A stretch of DNA of 15,162 nucleotides from Planctomycetaceae bacterium (GTDB lineage: Bacteria > Planctomycetota > Planctomycetia > Pirellulales > Thermoguttaceae), in assembly GCA_031256755.1 (NCBI GenBank), contig JAIRPZ010000111.1, positions 1 to 15,162 on the forward strand, in the 5' to 3' direction. The notes below the pieces were generated by a model, which had not been told where the DNA came from, ran no database searches, and saw nothing but the letters and a program-made list of their open reading frames with translations. The position numbers and the translations under genes were made by a program. This document shows, piece after piece, positions 14,327 through 15,162 of the stretch. The first letter of the stretch is position 1, and each line of letters begins with the position of its first letter.

Positions 14327-14354
14327 TTTACAAAACGAAAAAATCGGATATAAT
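14327..14354 (+). promoter_or_regulatory. Promoter of the DNA methyltransferase gene
   Basis: The -35 box TTTACA (14327-14332, five of six) and the perfect -10 box TATAAT (14349-14354) are spaced by 16 nt. Transcription would begin near 14361, about 50 nt before the ATG. The element starts immediately after the last recognisable typA residue. Confidence 0.6.
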
Positions 14355-14411
14355 CAAATCCTGTCAGGAAACTGCTATCTTAAACAATATTTCAGCAATT
14401 TCCGTAGTAAA

Positions 14412-15162
14412 ATGAATTTGCCCCGAAATTCCCATAACATATACCACGCCGACTGCATCGAAGGAATGAGAAATCTTCCGCCGCAGTCGGTTGACCTCGT
14501 GATTACTGACCCGCCTTTCGGCATCGAGTTTAAGTCAAAAAAAGAAAACTATAACCGCAAAGGTTCACGGGTTCTCGAAGGGTACAATGAAGTTCACGAA
14601 AACAATTATCTGACATTCACCGAAAATTGGATGCGGCAAGTCAAACGGGTTCTCAAAGACAGCGGTTCAATGTTCATCTTTTCCGGTTGGAATAATCTGA
14701 AAGATATTTTGATAACGCTCGATAAACTTGGGTTCATTACCGTCAATCACCTGATTTGGAAATATCAATTCGGCGTGGTAACGTCCCGCAAGTTCGTTAC
14801 GTCTCATTATCATTGTCTCTATGTTTGTCTCGATGATAAGAAACGTAAGTTCTTTCCTTACGCCCGATTTGACAAAAAAGAAAAAGGCAAAAACGGCAGT
14901 TCGCTTTCGTATCTTGACCGTGAAGACGTTTGGGTTATCAATAGGGAATACTGGAACGGCGATATTAAAACGCCGACAAAGTTGCCTGCCGAGATTATCC
15001 GCAAAATCCTTGCATATTCCAGTGAAAAAAATGATGTTGTTCTCGACCCGTTTCTCGGCAGCGGACAAGTTGCAGTTGTGAGCAAAATGGAAGGACGGCA
15101 ATACATCGGTTTTGAAATTGTCAAAGAGTATTACGATTTTATAATGGAGCGGTTAGAAACGG
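14412..15162 (+). CDS. DNA adenine-N6 methyltransferase (class beta), 3' end beyond window
   Basis: Reading from the ATG at 14412, the frame stays open to the window end (250 codons, no stop), so the C-terminus is missing. Residues 11-31 (YHADCIEGMRNLPPQSVDLV) are the standard lead-in to motif IV, TDPPFG (32-37), the DPPF/Y form associated with N6-adenine methylation. A variable region (about 45-185) would hold the target-recognition part. Motif X (KTPTKLP, 187-192 region) and the AdoMet-binding motif I DPFLGSG (212-218) follow, then GRQYIGFEI. The order IV-X-I is class beta. It belongs to a restriction-modification system or is an orphan; the partner, if any, would lie to the right. There is no clear Shine-Dalgarno. 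The neighbouring relics suggest arrival by horizontal transfer. Confidence 0.88.
   Translation, partial: MNLPRNSHNIYHADCIEGMRNLPPQSVDLVITDPPFGIEFKSKKENYNRKGSRVLEGYNEVHENNYLTFTENWMRQVKRVLKDSGSMFIFSGWNNLKDILITLDKLGFITVNHLIWKYQFGVVTSRKFVTSHYHCLYVCLDDKKRKFFPYARFDKKEKGKNGSSLSYLDREDVWVINREYWNGDIKTPTKLPAEIIRKILAYSSEKNDVVLDPFLGSGQVAVVSKMEGRQYIGFEIVKEYYDFIMERLET

Larger units (their letters stand above)
13736..14411. other. Relic-bearing intergenic patch with no intact gene
   Basis: About 676 bp between the GH57 gene and the methyltransferase gene. It contains a decayed transposase N-terminus (13797-14006, minus strand), an AT-rich stretch at 14007-14165 where I see nothing beyond the relic's ribosome binding site, a typA relic (14170-14323, plus strand) and a promoter (14327-14354). 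No complete gene can be supported. Confidence 0.6.

Noticed and set aside
14170..14415. Continuous open frame of 81 codons overlapping the methyltransferase start by ATGA
   Set aside because: Only its first third resembles a protein family (TypA), and the next conserved blocks are in other frames. The rest of the frame has no likeness to TypA, so it is a relic and not a small gene coupled to the methyltransferase.

Overview
The window looks like chromosomal DNA of a planctomycete, possibly a host-associated or anaerobic one. The main evidence is a DUF1559 protein: it has a type IV pilin-like N-terminal helix (FTLVELLVVIAIIG) and a C-terminal H-x9-DG motif, it is paired with a small lipoprotein, and this family is massively expanded in Planctomycetes. 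The other genes fit a diderm bacterium (a C-terminal-Phe outer-membrane barrel, an MsbA-like exporter) of moderate G+C. Several genes lack a Shine-Dalgarno sequence. The genus cannot be determined from this sequence.

Layout. 7-1065 (-): secreted outer-membrane beta-barrel-like protein of unknown function. 1256-2512 (+): ATP sulfurylase, behind a good sigma-70-type promoter and an inverted repeat. 2606-3574 (-): tryptophanyl-tRNA synthetase with its own promoter. 3691-4212 (-): small lipoprotein. 4339-5663 (-): DUF1559 pseudopilin-like gene, with a near-perfect promoter and a strong ribosome binding site, whose frame is broken by a run of 11 G. A 30/32-identical direct repeat brackets its core coding segment. 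5783-7732 (-): ABC exporter half-transporter. 7801-9075 (-): membrane-anchored TPR protein. 9210-11018 (-): RecJ. 11019-11189 (-): ribosomal protein L33, a small gene whose stop codon directly abuts the recJ start. 11480-13735 (+): GH57 alpha-glucanotransferase/amylase, divergent from rpmG.

The right end (13736 onward) is an accessory patch. It holds a decayed IS5-type transposase N-terminus, then a relic of the translational GTPase gene typA/bipA whose three recognisable pieces lie in three different frames, then a class-beta DNA N6-adenine methyltransferase that runs off the window. The likely methyltransferase promoter starts just past the relic.

The housekeeping genes (sat, trpS, rpmG, recJ, GH57, exporter) form no single pathway. 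rpmG-recJ, and perhaps the TPR and ABC genes behind them, read as one leftward transcription unit with an internal promoter candidate before the TPR gene. The most unusual locus is 4250-5760: a strongly promoted surface-protein gene whose reading frame depends on a poly-G tract, with repeat copies in its leader and just behind its stop. It could be a phase-variable or cassette-exchange locus; a homopolymer sequencing error is the main competing explanation.
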